The notes under the pieces were generated by a model. That model worked only from the letters and a program-made list of their open reading frames with translations, did no database searches and was not told the origin of the DNA. Positions 47,756 through 57,880 of a stretch of DNA of 64,000 nt are shown here, one piece after another (the first letter of the stretch is position 1; the number at the start of each line of letters is the position of its first letter). Position numbers and translations under genes: made by a program. The stretch is from the NCBI GenBank assembly GCA_036426205.1, contig CM071567.1, forward strand, positions 294,150,161 through 294,214,160, read 5' to 3'. This DNA is from Ascaphus truei. Taxonomy: Eukaryota; Chordata; Amphibia; Anura; Ascaphidae.

Positions 47756-47798
47756 AATATATAGATATATATATATATATATATTATAGATATATATA

Positions 47799-47836
<38 letters not shown>

Positions 47837-47842
47837 ATATAG

Positions 47843-47872
<30 letters not shown>
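47756..47872 (+). repeat. (TA)n microsatellite
   Basis: Interrupted TA array directly upstream of repeat segment A, as is the TA array at 55471-55507. Confidence 0.95.
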
Positions 47873-47873
<1 letters not shown>

Positions 47874-47875
47874 CA

Positions 47876-48488
47876 CAACACAATATAAGAAACATAGATT
47901 CAATAAGCAGCAATCAAGAATCTATTATTGTAGGTTAAACCTTTGTACTTGTTAGACTGGTATACACAAAATCAGCATAATAGTAGATATGGCCTTGATT
48001 AGTTTTAGGATAACATCATTTTCATTATCAGTGCACATTGCAGCAAATGTATTTTCGCGCGGAGATCATGTTTGAAAGTACTGGTAAGTGATCTTCTTAT
48101 ATCGTACTACATGCATTTACTTTGCCACATTTGTGTATAATGTACCCAAATTAGATAATGCTGCATTCGTTACATTCTCATTCCATTCTGTGTCTTTGAG
48201 GCAAAAATATAATGGCAGCGTAGAACAGAGAGTCTGCATTGGAATACATTTCAGTTTAGTATTCAGTCCCAAGAGCTGCAGTGTTATGTGTACATTTTAC
48301 ATAACATGAAGAATGTTTTAGGAGTTTTAATTGTTAATTGCATCATTTAGAGATAATTTAAAGTTAGAGTGATTACACTTGAGAAGCATACTATACTGTA
48401 GATTGCTCAGAATATACCATGGTCAGAGTGACTCGGGTGTAATTATCCTGTATGTTTTGTATGTCCTCTGTTAACTCTCAAGTTACAA
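47876..48488 (+). repeat. Repeat segment A, copy 1
   Basis: Matches 55513-56135 over ~615 bp at very high identity, differing largely by single-base gaps, and 57476-57880 at lower identity. Ends at CAAGTTACAACATG where 56135 continues into segment B. Confidence 0.9.
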
Positions 48489-48491
48489 CAT

Positions 48492-48838
48492 GACCAGGGA
48501 GGTTCCAGGCGGTTCCCCTCTTCCCCCCGCCTTGTACCCACATGTAACGTACAAATAAAGACAGGAAACGGGAAGTGGGGGTAAATGGCCGCGGCTATTT
48601 ATTTATACAGAAAACCTAAGGGGTAAATGAACTCCCTGCAGAGTGCTCCTTTGACAGGAGGGTGAGGGGACGTCAGCTGGCCCTCGAACGCTGCTGACCT
48701 CGTGTCCCCTACCGAGAGGGCTCTCGAGGTCATGGAAAATGACCTTGCCCAATGTTACTCCCCCCGGGCTCAAATGGCCCAGCTCCCAGTCTGGCAAGAA
48801 CAAGCACCTACCCGCCAAGAGCCGCCACGACAAAGGCA
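48492..48838 (+). repeat. Direct repeat, GC-rich, copy 1 (partner 49213-49548)
   Basis: Starts GACCAGGGAGGTT; both copies include CACATGTAACGTACAAATA, GGACAGGAAACGGGAA-type text, CCTTTGACAGGAGGGTGAGG and GAACAAGCACCTACC. Copy 2 lacks many single bases, mostly in homopolymers. Function unknown; no coding frame is conserved between the copies. Confidence 0.85.
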
Positions 48839-49212
48839 AAACTGGACAATGACCCCTCCTGCTCGGAACCTCGTCCTTTCAATCAGCACAGCATCAGTGT
48901 GTGCTGTAATGGAACAAAGAACCATAACACGGCATACAATGCATATGCCACATTCTGGGAATACATGCCTGCTCAACCTTGTGCCGTTCATTACATGATT
49001 GCAATCACTACCTAAGGGGTGGGTGGGCGGGGAAATCGTCTGGCGGGCAGAAAACAGGACGTGTGCCCACCACGCCTGGCCTTAAGTAGGCCTTGGAAAC
49101 TCCTCCTCTGTGCTGGGGAGGGAGGTGGGGGGCGGGCCAGCGAGGGGAAGGCCAGACCCCCTGGTCATGAAGCCCCCGCCTATGGCTAGGGAGGCGTACC
49201 GTCCCCTCCTCT

Positions 49213-49548
49213 TGACCAGGGAGGTTCAGGCGGTTCCTCTTCCCCCCGCCGTTACCCACATGTAACGTACAAATAGACAGGAAACGGGAATGGGGGTAAA
49301 ATGGTCGCGGCTATTTATTATACAGAAAACCTAAAGGGGTAAATACACTCCCTGCCAGAGTGTCCTTTGACAGGAGGGTGAGGGGACGGTCAGCCGGCCC
49401 TGAACCGTGACCTCTTGTCCCCTATGCGAGCGGGCTCTCGAGGTCATGGATAAATGACCTTGCCCAATCGTACTCCCCCCAGGCTCAAACGGCCCAGCTC
49501 CCGTTGGCAAGAACAAGCACCTACCCCCCAAGAGCGCCATGACGGGCC
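49213..49548 (+). repeat. Direct repeat, GC-rich, copy 2 (partner 48492-48838)
   Basis: See copy 1. 721 bp separates the two starts. Between the copies (48839-49212) is GC-moderate sequence without recognised features. Confidence 0.85.
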
Positions 49549-49711
49549 TATTTAACCCCCTTAAACAAGGCCCGTACCGCCAACCCTGCCAGAACCCTCT
49601 CAAAGCCCTCCCGCAAATTTAAATAAGTCTATCCCATCTGGTATGCCTAGCAGCGGGAACCATGCTCCTCTACCAGCCCGGTCTGTCATTAGGTGAACAA
49701 ATGTGAATAGT

Positions 49712-50108
49712 ACTGCACCGACACACTTTATTCGAGCAAATACCCAGTATGTACCTGGCAGAATACCTGGAATGCGCCGCCTCACCTCTGACAAGCCCCG
49801 TTGCGTTTGCCTTCCCAGCCTGGGTTCATGCCTGGCTGATGGCGGCTGATCTGTTAAATGATAATGATTAGGATTTAATAGGCTGCAATGCTTCGCGGGT
49901 CTACCAGATGGCATAAATTCATGAATTGTAATGCAGAGTATATATATATATACTGTGCAGATTGCAGCCAGCGGGAATAAAATGCTTCAATCCCTGCCTG
50001 GAAAAATACCAATGCACTCGGGCAGAGAAAACAGTCACAAACCTCAATACACCGGGTATACCCGAATTCGTGGGACTAGCCAAGCTCGAATAAATGTGTC
50101 GCCAGTGT
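49712..50108. mobile_element. ~400-bp MITE, second copy
   Basis: Near-copy of 28401-28799 with the same inverted ends. It lies inside the segment bounded by the 13-bp direct repeat CGGTCTGTCATTA (49679 and 51225). Confidence 0.8.
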
Positions 50109-50689
50109 GAAGTGCGCAACAAACAAAAATAATTGCTGGTGATATAGTGTAAGTGATAAAATAGGGAAATAATGTGACCTTGTAAAATTGGAAGGAGCGT
50201 CTGCAGCTGCGACACAGGGGATAGCTCAAATAACCCTAAAGAAGACGAAAAAAGAAAAAACCAGCGCACAACACTCATAGTGCATTAAAAATTATAATGT
50301 GATAACAAAAAGGTGAGTATTAAGCGTACATTTATATAAGAAAAACAGGCATTGGAGGGTTAATGTTACCCATCACTACGGGACGACAGTGAGGAAGTCT
50401 TCAGTGTGCAAACACACCACTCCTGCCGTCACGGTCACTTGCACCCAGACTGGGTCTTGACTGGTAACCAGCTCCTGTTGTGGCAGCAGTTCAGCAGGGC
50501 TCACGTACACACAGTGTCCTCAGATGGCAGTCTTGGCAACAACACGAACCACGCTGTTCTTCACTCCGTCCGGTACTTCGTGTTAGTGACGTCACTCGGG
50601 AGCGTCAGCGCGTCGTAGCCCTTCCAGACAGCGTTATGGCCCGCAGGAGGATGATATAGAGTCCAAACGTTCTCAGAGCAGCTAGAGTT

Positions 50690-50733
50690 CTAATTTCCAA
50701 CGCGTTTCGAGACAGCTAAGTCTTTCATCCTGA
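50690..50733 (-). ncRNA. Hammerhead-like motif, left arm
   Basis: The minus strand has stem II AGAC-UUAGCU-GUCUC, GAAAC and ACGCGU then U. The core reads AGGAUGA because it overlaps the palindrome centre, so this copy is defective. Confidence 0.5.
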
Positions 50734-50772
50734 TGAAGAGACTTAGCTGTCTCGAAACGCGTTGGAAATTAG
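50729..50772 (+). ncRNA. Hammerhead-like ribozyme motif, right arm, canonical core
   Basis: CUGAUGA at 50730-50736, stem II GAGAC/GUCUC (50738-50753) with loop UUAGCU, GAAA at 50754-50757, ACGCGU at 50757-50762 and U at 50763 (GUU triplet). Stem I can form C-G, a 2-nt bulge and four further pairs (CUUU/AAAG-type). Every core position matches the hammerhead consensus. Confidence 0.7.
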
Positions 50773-51691
50773 AACTCTAGCTGCTCTGAGAACGTTTGGA
50801 CTCTATATCATCCTCCTGCGGGCCATAACGCTGTCTGGAAGGGCTACGACGCGCTGACGCTCCCGAGTGACGTCACTAACACGGAAGTACCAGACGGAGT
50901 GAAGAACAGCGTGGTTCGTGTTGTTGCCAAGACTGCCCCATCTGAGGACACTGTGTGTACTGTGAGCCCTGCTGAACTGCTGTCCACAACAGGAGCTGGT
51001 TACCAGTCAAGACCCAGTCTGGGTGCAAGTGACCGTGACGGCAGGAGTGGTGTGTTTGCACACTGAAGACTTCCTCACTGTCGTCCCGAGTAGTGTATGG
51101 GTAACATTAACCCTCCAATGCCTGTTTTTCTTATATAAATGTACGCTTAATACTCACCTTTATTTGTATCACATTATAATTTTTAATGCACTATGAGCGT
51201 TGTGCGCTGTGTTTTTTCTTTTTTCGGTCTGTCATTACCATTCCACCTGGGGATGCCAATCGCGCCTGGAGCAGCAGTTACTCAACTTGCCATGCTTCTT
51301 AAAGATGCCCTGAGAATCGCTTTCTCCGCTGCGCTATCCATCCCCGGTCCCGGACCTGCACCGCCTCCGAAGCCGCAGGACGCCACTGCCCAGTGCTATA
51401 TGGGATTTCCCACTGCTTGATCCTTGCCCGCTGCGCCTTGCAAGCTGCCCAATCCCCCTGCGAAGCTAACCAACCTGCCAACGCGCTTATCCTGTCTCAC
51501 AGCCGCCTTTTTTTTTTTTTTACTGCTACAGGCTTCTTACCTGCCCTCAGTGACTCCTGGGGAAGCGACCCTGGCGGTGGACTGGGCCACGCCTCTTCCT
51601 TTGCTCGTTCTGTGTCGAACCCTGCAAACCGTGACGCCTCGCCATAGATCCTCGATGCCGCCCTAAACGCGACTCCTTACCATTACCGGAT

Positions 51692-52195
51692 ATGCCATAT
51701 GCCATACCTTCCATGGCGTGTCCCCATCAACCGCCCGCAGGGGCTGTCCCACCGTCTGTGCAGCACGTGATGCTGCCGGGTGGGTCAGCTACCGTGCCCA
51801 TGACCCCGGCCGTAGCTGAAGAATTGAAAGACATCGGGGTCAGGCTGATGGCTGTTGGTACTGGGATGGGATCCACGGTGCCAGTGACCCCCGCCGTTGT
51901 TAAAGTTGGATTAAGAGACACCGGGGCCAGGCTGATGGCTGTTGGTACTGGGATGGGATCCACGGTGCCAGTGACCCCGGCCGTTGTTAAAGTTGGGTTA
52001 AGAGACACCAGGGTCAGGCTGGAGGCTGCCGGAACAGGATCTGGTGCCACCGTCAACCGCCCCACCGATATGCTCCCCATGCTGCCGCAAATAATGCTGC
52101 ACCTGGCTTCCCTGCTCCTGTTGTCGTCCCTGCGCCGAAGGAGACTAACGCCTGAGGCTCCAAAGCTTTCAGCATGCCTATTAACGCTGCCGTGA
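51692..52195 (+). CDS. Open frame with three in-frame 29-residue repeats, unknown
   Basis: A 167-codon frame. Residues about 30-116 are three units of 29 residues (87 bp), each with TVPxTPAV, an RD/KD-T/I-G step and RLMAVGTGMGS; units 2 and 3 are nearly identical. The repeat period is a multiple of three and most unit differences are conservative, as in a translated repeat. The N-terminal part is Pro-rich, the C-terminal part Leu-rich (LASLLLLSSLRRRRL). No family recognised. It sits in a GC-rich island (51.3-53.3 kb) of unknown origin, possibly an unrecognised transposon. Coding is not proven. Confidence 0.3.
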   Translation: MPYAIPSMACPHQPPAGAVPPSVQHVMLPGGSATVPMTPAVAEELKDIGVRLMAVGTGMGSTVPVTPAVVKVGLRDTGARLMAVGTGMGSTVPVTPAVVKVGLRDTRVRLEAAGTGSGATVNRPTDMLPMLPQIMLHLASLLLLSSLRRRRLTPEAPKLSACLLTLP

Positions 52196-53745
52196 AAATT
52201 ACCTTCCCTGCCGTCCCCTCCGCTGCTAGTGTAGAGCCAGCGCAGGCCCTGGTGTTGACCGCCTTACCCCGACATCTGGGAATTCTGCCACCAACCCAAT
52301 TCCTAAACGCGCTCGCCCTGATGTGCATCTGCCCCCTCTTTACCGCCGCAGGTTCCTTACCCATCCTTGGCATCTGGGGCTTTCGGCTGCTGCTACGTCA
52401 GTCGAGTAAAGCATTGGCGTCGCCCGCGGTTGCGGGTGGCCGTCCTTTTCGTCTCAACCCTGCTAATTCTGCAGGCAATCCCCTTACAGTGACACCTCCC
52501 GCGTCGGCAGCGGGCGGCCGTTGGCGTGCCGTGACACCCTGTCCCGCGTCACAGCGGCAGGAGGACTCCCCCTTGCCGCTGGGGCCCGACCTCCGCGCCG
52601 AACTGCCTTGTCCTGCATCACAGTGGCCGTAAGCCTCCCATCACTGCTGGGGCCGACATACCCACCGTGACGCCCTGCCTTGTGGCCTGTGGACAAAGGC
52701 CGTCGCCCTGCCCGCGACTCCTAACTCCTGCCTCACGCATCGTGCTGCCGCACCCTGCGCTGCAACGCCCCCTTCCCACGGGGAGCGACCCTGGCGCCTG
52801 ACTCCTGCCCAGCGCGTGACCTGTAGAGAAGCCACCACGGCCTTGTCTGCCACCATGCGCTGGCCTGCTGGAAGCAATGCACACAGCCGCCGGTCCAACC
52901 ACGCCTCGTTAAGTTATCGCCTCGCGCGGAAGATACCCACTGAACTGCGCGTGCCTCGCCTTAACTGTAACTACGCTGCGATGTGTGCTTGCCGAGACTG
53001 TCTAAATGGCGCGCTAAGATGGGGCAACTATGCTGACCCCCAGAGCCGCCATAAATCCAAGAGGGGAAAACAAAGAACACCGCTTAAATAAGCCATGCAA
53101 ACATCAACAGAGCGCTGTCCTGTTCCGCGCTTGAAAATCACACCTCTGCTCGGGCCTGCACTAGCAAGAACAATCAAGCGCACCCTTAAATCGGCCTCCC
53201 CTGCCAACATACCTGGCCAAGGGACCATAACGCCTCCCCCGCCACCATACCTGGCCATGGGACCATAACGTAGGTGGGGGTCACCTTTCACCATATCATG
53301 GGATGAGGTAATACCTCTGATTGACTCAAAGAGTCTTGAGGTGTCTACACCGTCCTGTGAGTCACCAGCACCTCACACCATCTGTGCTGTTTAACCTTGC
53401 TCTCAAGGCAGCACCACACCTCCGTCAAACGAAAACCGCTTAACCAGAACATTAACCCAATACCCGAATCAACTGTCAAAACCGCATCCACTATTAGACA
53501 GCTAAAATAACAAAACGGTCACATTAACGGAACTCCTGAAGAACTATTCAACGGAAATGCAGTGCAAATTGCTGCTAAACCAATTTTAAAGAGTATGTCA
53601 CCTGGCTAGACAGAGATAGACAAGATCAGCTCAAAATCAATAAACTTTCCTCTACCCCGTTCAAACCGATTCGCCATCAACATGTGGCACAACTATAACC
53701 GTACCTCTGTCCCCATTGCCCCTGCAGCGCCATGCAATTCCCTTA
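52196..53745. other. GC- and CpG-rich island then unique sequence
   Basis: 52200-53100 is CpG-dense with partially repeated phrases (CCGCGTC(G/A)(G/C)CAGCGG, GCCTTGTCCTGCATCACAG / CCCTGTCCCGCGTCACAG). Long frames in several phases reflect composition. 53180-53275 has a short duplication CCACCATACCTGGCCA. No gene assigned. Confidence 0.4.
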
Positions 53746-53748
53746 GGC

Positions 53749-54054
53749 TAAGGCCCCGGTCACGGCGCTCTAATGCACGCCCGCGCTTTTGACTGCGCGT
53801 TCCGGCGATTCCCCGGTCTGCAGCTCACTGCAGGAGCAGAGACCGGGGGGGGGGGCGTGCCGGAGGAGTGACGGGGGCGCGGCCATGACGTCACCCGGCA
53901 GGTTCGCCCTCATTGGCTGAACCGCCGGGGGGGCGTGCCTAGCCGCTCGACGCGAGTTCCTGCTCTCAATTCCCGGCGCCGTTGCGGGGAGGGCTCTGGT
54001 GAGCGCAGCGTCCGCCACAGCGGACGCTGCAGCATGCAGCGGGGGCAAGGCCTT
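53749..54054. mobile_element. PIF/Harbinger-type MITE, copy 1
   Basis: Ends TAAGGCC.../...GGCCTTA. The inner block GGTTCGCCCTCATTGGCTGA with CCGCCGGGGGGGCGTG matches, in reverse orientation, 60270-60310 in the MITE at 60091. GC-rich with a G-run at 53846-53855. Confidence 0.65.
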
Positions 54055-54124
54055 ACTCATTATTATAACTGCAGTAACATTTACTTATCTAAAACCTGAC
54101 AGGTTTAAGAGTTTATTCCTCTAT

Positions 54125-54545
54125 CCGTGCCCATACACCTGTATACATCTACATGTGCCCAGCCTACACACCTGCTTACATCCCCACGTACCCATGCACA
54201 TGTCTACGCGCCCCAGCGCATCCCCGTGCGCCCATCCACACGTGCGCATCCACGTGCGCCCATACACACGCGCGCATCCACGTGCGCCCATACACACGTG
54301 CGTACCTACATGCGCCCAAACCCACTCACGCATCCACGTGCGCCCATACACCCACGCGCATCCACATGCGCCCATACGCACCTGCACCCATCCACGTGCG
54401 CCCACACACACGCGCATCCACACGCACCTGCACCCATCTACGTGTGCTCATACGCATTCGCACACATCTACGTGTGCCCATACACACCCGCACACATCCA
54501 CGTGTGCCCATACACACGCACACATCCACGTGTGCCCCCCACACA
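54125..54545 (+). repeat. Minisatellite, ~26-bp unit
   Basis: Degenerate repeats of CATCCACGTGCGCCCATACACACGCG-type units, about 16 in all, CA/CG-rich. Long frames on both strands (His/Pro/Thr-Cys-rich) are repeat artefacts. Confidence 0.9.
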
Positions 54546-54561
54546 CGCACCCATCTATGTT

Positions 54562-54692
<131 letters not shown>

Positions 54693-54697
54693 TACCA

Positions 54698-55140
54698 AAA
54701 TACTGAGTTAAGTTATCGGGAGTAAAAAAAGTGACAAAAACCCTCCACAGGAAAGCAAATATGCAAATACAACTGTATGCTCATCTGCATGTCTTAGGCA
54801 GGTCTGCAACCCCGCCTTTCCCCACTATCACCCAGCATACAGCACTTCCACTGCAGCAAGGGATTATGGGAAATGACATGCAAATGAGCACACAGTGTCA
54901 CTTTTTGCCTCAATAAACCATTTTTAACATGGTTTTTGAGGCAAAAAGTGACACTGTGTGTCATTTGCATGTCATCCATAATCCCTTGATGCAGTGGAAG
55001 TGCTGTATGCTGGGTGATAGTGGGGAAAGGCGGGGTTGCAGGACATGCTGAGGCATACAGTTGTATTTGCATATTTGCTTTCTGTGAGGGTTTTTGTCAC
55101 TTTTTTTACTCACCATAACTAACTCAGTATTATGGTATAG
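54698..55140. repeat. ~440-bp palindrome
   Basis: Arms 54698-54918 and 54932-55140 around TTTTTAACA. Matched blocks: AGTGACAAAAACCCTC, GCAAATATGCAAATACAACTG, CCCACTATCACCCAGCATAC and GCAAAAAGTGACACTGTGTG. A third, single-armed copy lies at 55301-55470. Confidence 0.9.
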
Positions 55141-55183
55141 CCTATCCATAGCCTCTTTGCATACCCAGTTAAAATCAACCCAA

Positions 55184-55224
55184 CACTGATGAGACCCATC
55201 AGGTTGAAACAGCTGTCTGTGGGT
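55184..55224 (+). ncRNA. Hammerhead-like ribozyme motif, canonical core
   Basis: CUGAUGA at 55186-55192, stem II GACC/GGUU (55193-55205), GAAA at 55206-55209, self-complementary ACAGCUGU at 55209-55216, C at 55217 (GUC triplet). Stem I forms ACA/UGU then a mismatch then CC/GG. It lies in repeat sequence that leads into the third copy of the 54.7-kb palindrome arm. Confidence 0.65.
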
Positions 55225-55300
55225 GGTTTTCTGGGTATGCACCTTAACCCTGGCTGTGCTCAAAGCTGTGACCATGCAGCAAGCTTAAGCCTATAGGGAA

Positions 55301-55466
55301 CCATGTTAAAAATGGTTATTGAGGCAAAAAGTGACACGGTGTGCTCATTTGCATGTCATTTCCATAATCCTTGCTGCAGTGGAAGTGCTGTATGCTGGGT
55401 GATAGTGGGGAAAGGCGGGGTGGTTGCAGACCTGCCTAAGACATGCAGATGAGCATACGTTGTATT

Positions 55467-55470
<4 letters not shown>
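55301..55470 (+). repeat. Third copy of the 54.7-kb palindrome arm
   Basis: CATGTTAAAAATGGTTATTGAGG through GCTGGGTGATAGTGGGG to AGACATGCAGATGAGCATAC, then a TA array to 55507. Confidence 0.9.
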
Positions 55471-55512
<42 letters not shown>

Positions 55513-55514
<2 letters not shown>

Positions 55515-56380
55515 CACACACAATATAAGAAACATAGATTGAAATAAAGCAGCAATCAAGAATCTATTATTGTAGGTTAAACCTTTGTACATGTTAGACT
55601 GGTATACACAAAATCAGCATAATAGTAGATCTGGCCTTGATTAGTTTTAGGATAACATCATTTTCATTATCAGTGCACATTGCAGCAAATGTATTTTTCG
55701 CGAACGGAGATCATTGTTTGTAAAGTACTGGTAAGTGATCTTCTTTATTCGCTACTACATGCATTTACTTTGCCACATTTGTGTATAATGTACCCAAATT
55801 AGATAATGCTGCATTCGTTACATTCTCAATCCATTCTGTGTCTTTGAGGCAAAAATATAATGACAGCGTAGAACAGAGAGTCTGCATTGGAATACATTTC
55901 AGTTTAGTATTCAGTTCCAAGAGCTGCAGTGTTATGTGTACATTTTACATAACATGAAGAATGTTTTAGGAGTTTTAATTGTTAATTGCATCATTTAGAG
56001 ATAATTTAAAGTTAGAGTGATTACACTTGAGAAGCATACTGTAGATTGCTCAGAATATACCATGGTCGGAGATACTAGGGTGTAATTATCCTGTATGTTT
56101 TGTATGTCCTCTGTTAACTCTCAAGTTACAACATTCTACTAGTGGTGAAAAATGATATACTGGGAAGGAAAATCATTATTATAAATGCTACTTTAAGCTT
56201 TTTTGTGTGTGAGCATTTGCCTCATTACATTTAGCTACTGTAGATTGTAGAAATAATATGTTCTTAGCTGTAGGGAAGACATTAAGTTTAAGCTATATTT
56301 TATAGGTTTGTCTTCAACTAAGTTATTCTCACAGTCCAGATTTTAGAATGAGCCTTACAGGTTTCACGTATATTTTACTG
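55513..56380 (+). repeat. Repeat segments A+B, fullest copy
   Basis: 55513-56135 equals copy 1 of segment A (47876-48488); 56110-56380 equals segment B (43808-44070). The contiguous A+B order here is presumably ancestral. No coding frame or terminal repeats found. Confidence 0.85.
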
Positions 56381-56675
56381 TCTATTTCTTAAAGAATAAT
56401 GAGGAGAGGTTAATGTAATACTCCTTCTGAATATTACCATGCAATGGTGCTGTAAGTATCTCTGTGTTTGTTGTAACTCTGTGGGATAATCGGTAGGGTG
56501 AGAGCTTTTCAGATGTCAGGCATTATAGATATCATAGAGTGGATATCAGATAGACAGGGGATTGAGTGGAGCGAGTCTGTTCTGGCAAGACATAAAATCA
56601 GAGAATAAAAAGAGTAAATAACTTTAAACTGAGAGTTCACTGTTGTGAAAAAATGTTGTACAAGTTAAATATATA

Positions 56676-57379
56676 TGTAGCCAGGTACCCCCTGGGCTAC
56701 TATTTTCCTGGCATAACACATAAGTCCTGGTACCAGTGCAGCAGAGTTAGGGTTAAATGTATACCCTGCTGCAGTAAACAGCTCCTTAGAGTGACAGGGG
56801 TGTGTGCCTAAGGCCTAGGTACTGCCAACACCAGGGCTAAGACCTGGGACCCTCCCCTAGTAACAAAAAGGGGTTGCAGCCCAAATTCAATGTTGTTGAA
56901 GCGTGTTCTCTGGTTGCTGTAGAAGTGTGGAGCCAGCTCTGGTTCGCCTTCTATCCCCTCCCTCAGGGGAGTGGGAGCATATACCCCATACTCCATCCGG
57001 GAGCATGGGAGATAAGGAGAGACTCCGGGGGCCTCAAGCTCCTTGGGTGGACTCCATGGATCACAGAGAAGATGTTGCTGTGTATCTCAAGATGCTGTTG
57101 AAATCAGAATAAAGGCGATCGTTATTTTTTACTCCTGCCTGAGGATGCAGTCTTCAGGGGGAGGAAACAGGTATTCCTGCAGGGACTGCACCTATCTCTG
57201 ATAGGCCCTGTTGGAATGGAGGCGCTGCACCAAAGATAAGAGCTACAGATCTGAAAGCCTGTCCTGTTATCCCAAACTAACACCGGCGGACACTCAGAAT
57301 CCTGTAAGCTTAACAGGTGAGCAGCACTACACCGGTAACCAGAACCAAATCTCCCTAAGGGTGGGGAAAAAGGGTTACA
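56676..57379 (+). mobile_element. Solo LTR
   Basis: Starts TGTAGCCAGG, ends AAAAAGGGTTACA, with the target duplication TATA at 56672-56675 and 57380-57383. Contains the TGGAGGCGCTGC box shared with the LTRs at 13473 and 17531. 704 bp, no coding frame. Confidence 0.8.
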
Positions 57380-57475
57380 TATATAAAAAATAAATGTATT
57401 ATTTATACAGCTAAATAACCATGCCGAAAAGACTGCTGCTTTATTCAAACTGGCCTGTGCTACCTTATTCACTAA

Positions 57476-57880
57476 TACATACATTTACTTTGCCACATTT
57501 GTGTATAATGTAGCCAAAATAGATAATGCTGCGTTTGTCATGTTCTCAATCCATTCTGTGCCTTTCAGGCAAAAAATAATGGCAGCGTATAACACTGTGT
57601 AAGAACTAGAATACATTTCAGTTTAGTATTCAGTCCCAAGAGTTGCATGTGTAATATGTACATTTTACATAACATTAAGAACGGTGAGCATTTTAGGAGT
57701 TTTAATTGTCAAATCCATCACTTAGACAGAGACAATTTGAAGCTAGAGTGACGAAGGAGAAGATGACTACATTTGTGAAGCATAGTACAGATTACTCCGA
57801 ATATACTGTACCATGGTCAGAGTTACTATGGTGTAATTATGTTGTGTGCTTTGTTTGGATTTCTTAGTAAATGTACAGTA
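57476..57880 (+). repeat. Repeat segment A, diverged third copy
   Basis: ACATTTACTTTGCCACATTTG, then TTCAGTTTAGTATTCAGTCCCAAGAG and TTTTAGGAGTTTTAATTGT match segment A at about 85% identity. Older than copies 1 and 2. Confidence 0.85.

Larger units (their letters stand above)
50247..51225. repeat. ~980-bp palindrome centred on a hammerhead
   Basis: Arms of about 485 bp with the centre at about 50731, running from GAAAAAAGAAAAAAC to GTTTTTTCTTTTTTC. Arms differ by scattered single-base gaps (for example GATGGCAG / GATGGGGCAG) and few substitutions. Each arm carries TGACGTCACT and ends at the centre with a hammerhead-like motif. The open frames in both arms are mirror images and not genes. Confidence 0.9.

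Noticed and set aside
50406..51061. Two frames beginning with the same MQTHHSCRHGHLHPDWVLTG peptide.
   Set aside because: They are mirror images from the two arms of the palindrome, not a duplicated gene.
52053..53294. Numerous 70-150 codon frames in the GC island.
   Set aside because: GC-rich DNA has few stops; frames in many phases overlap and no motif is recognisable. Only the frame with the phased 29-residue repeat was kept.
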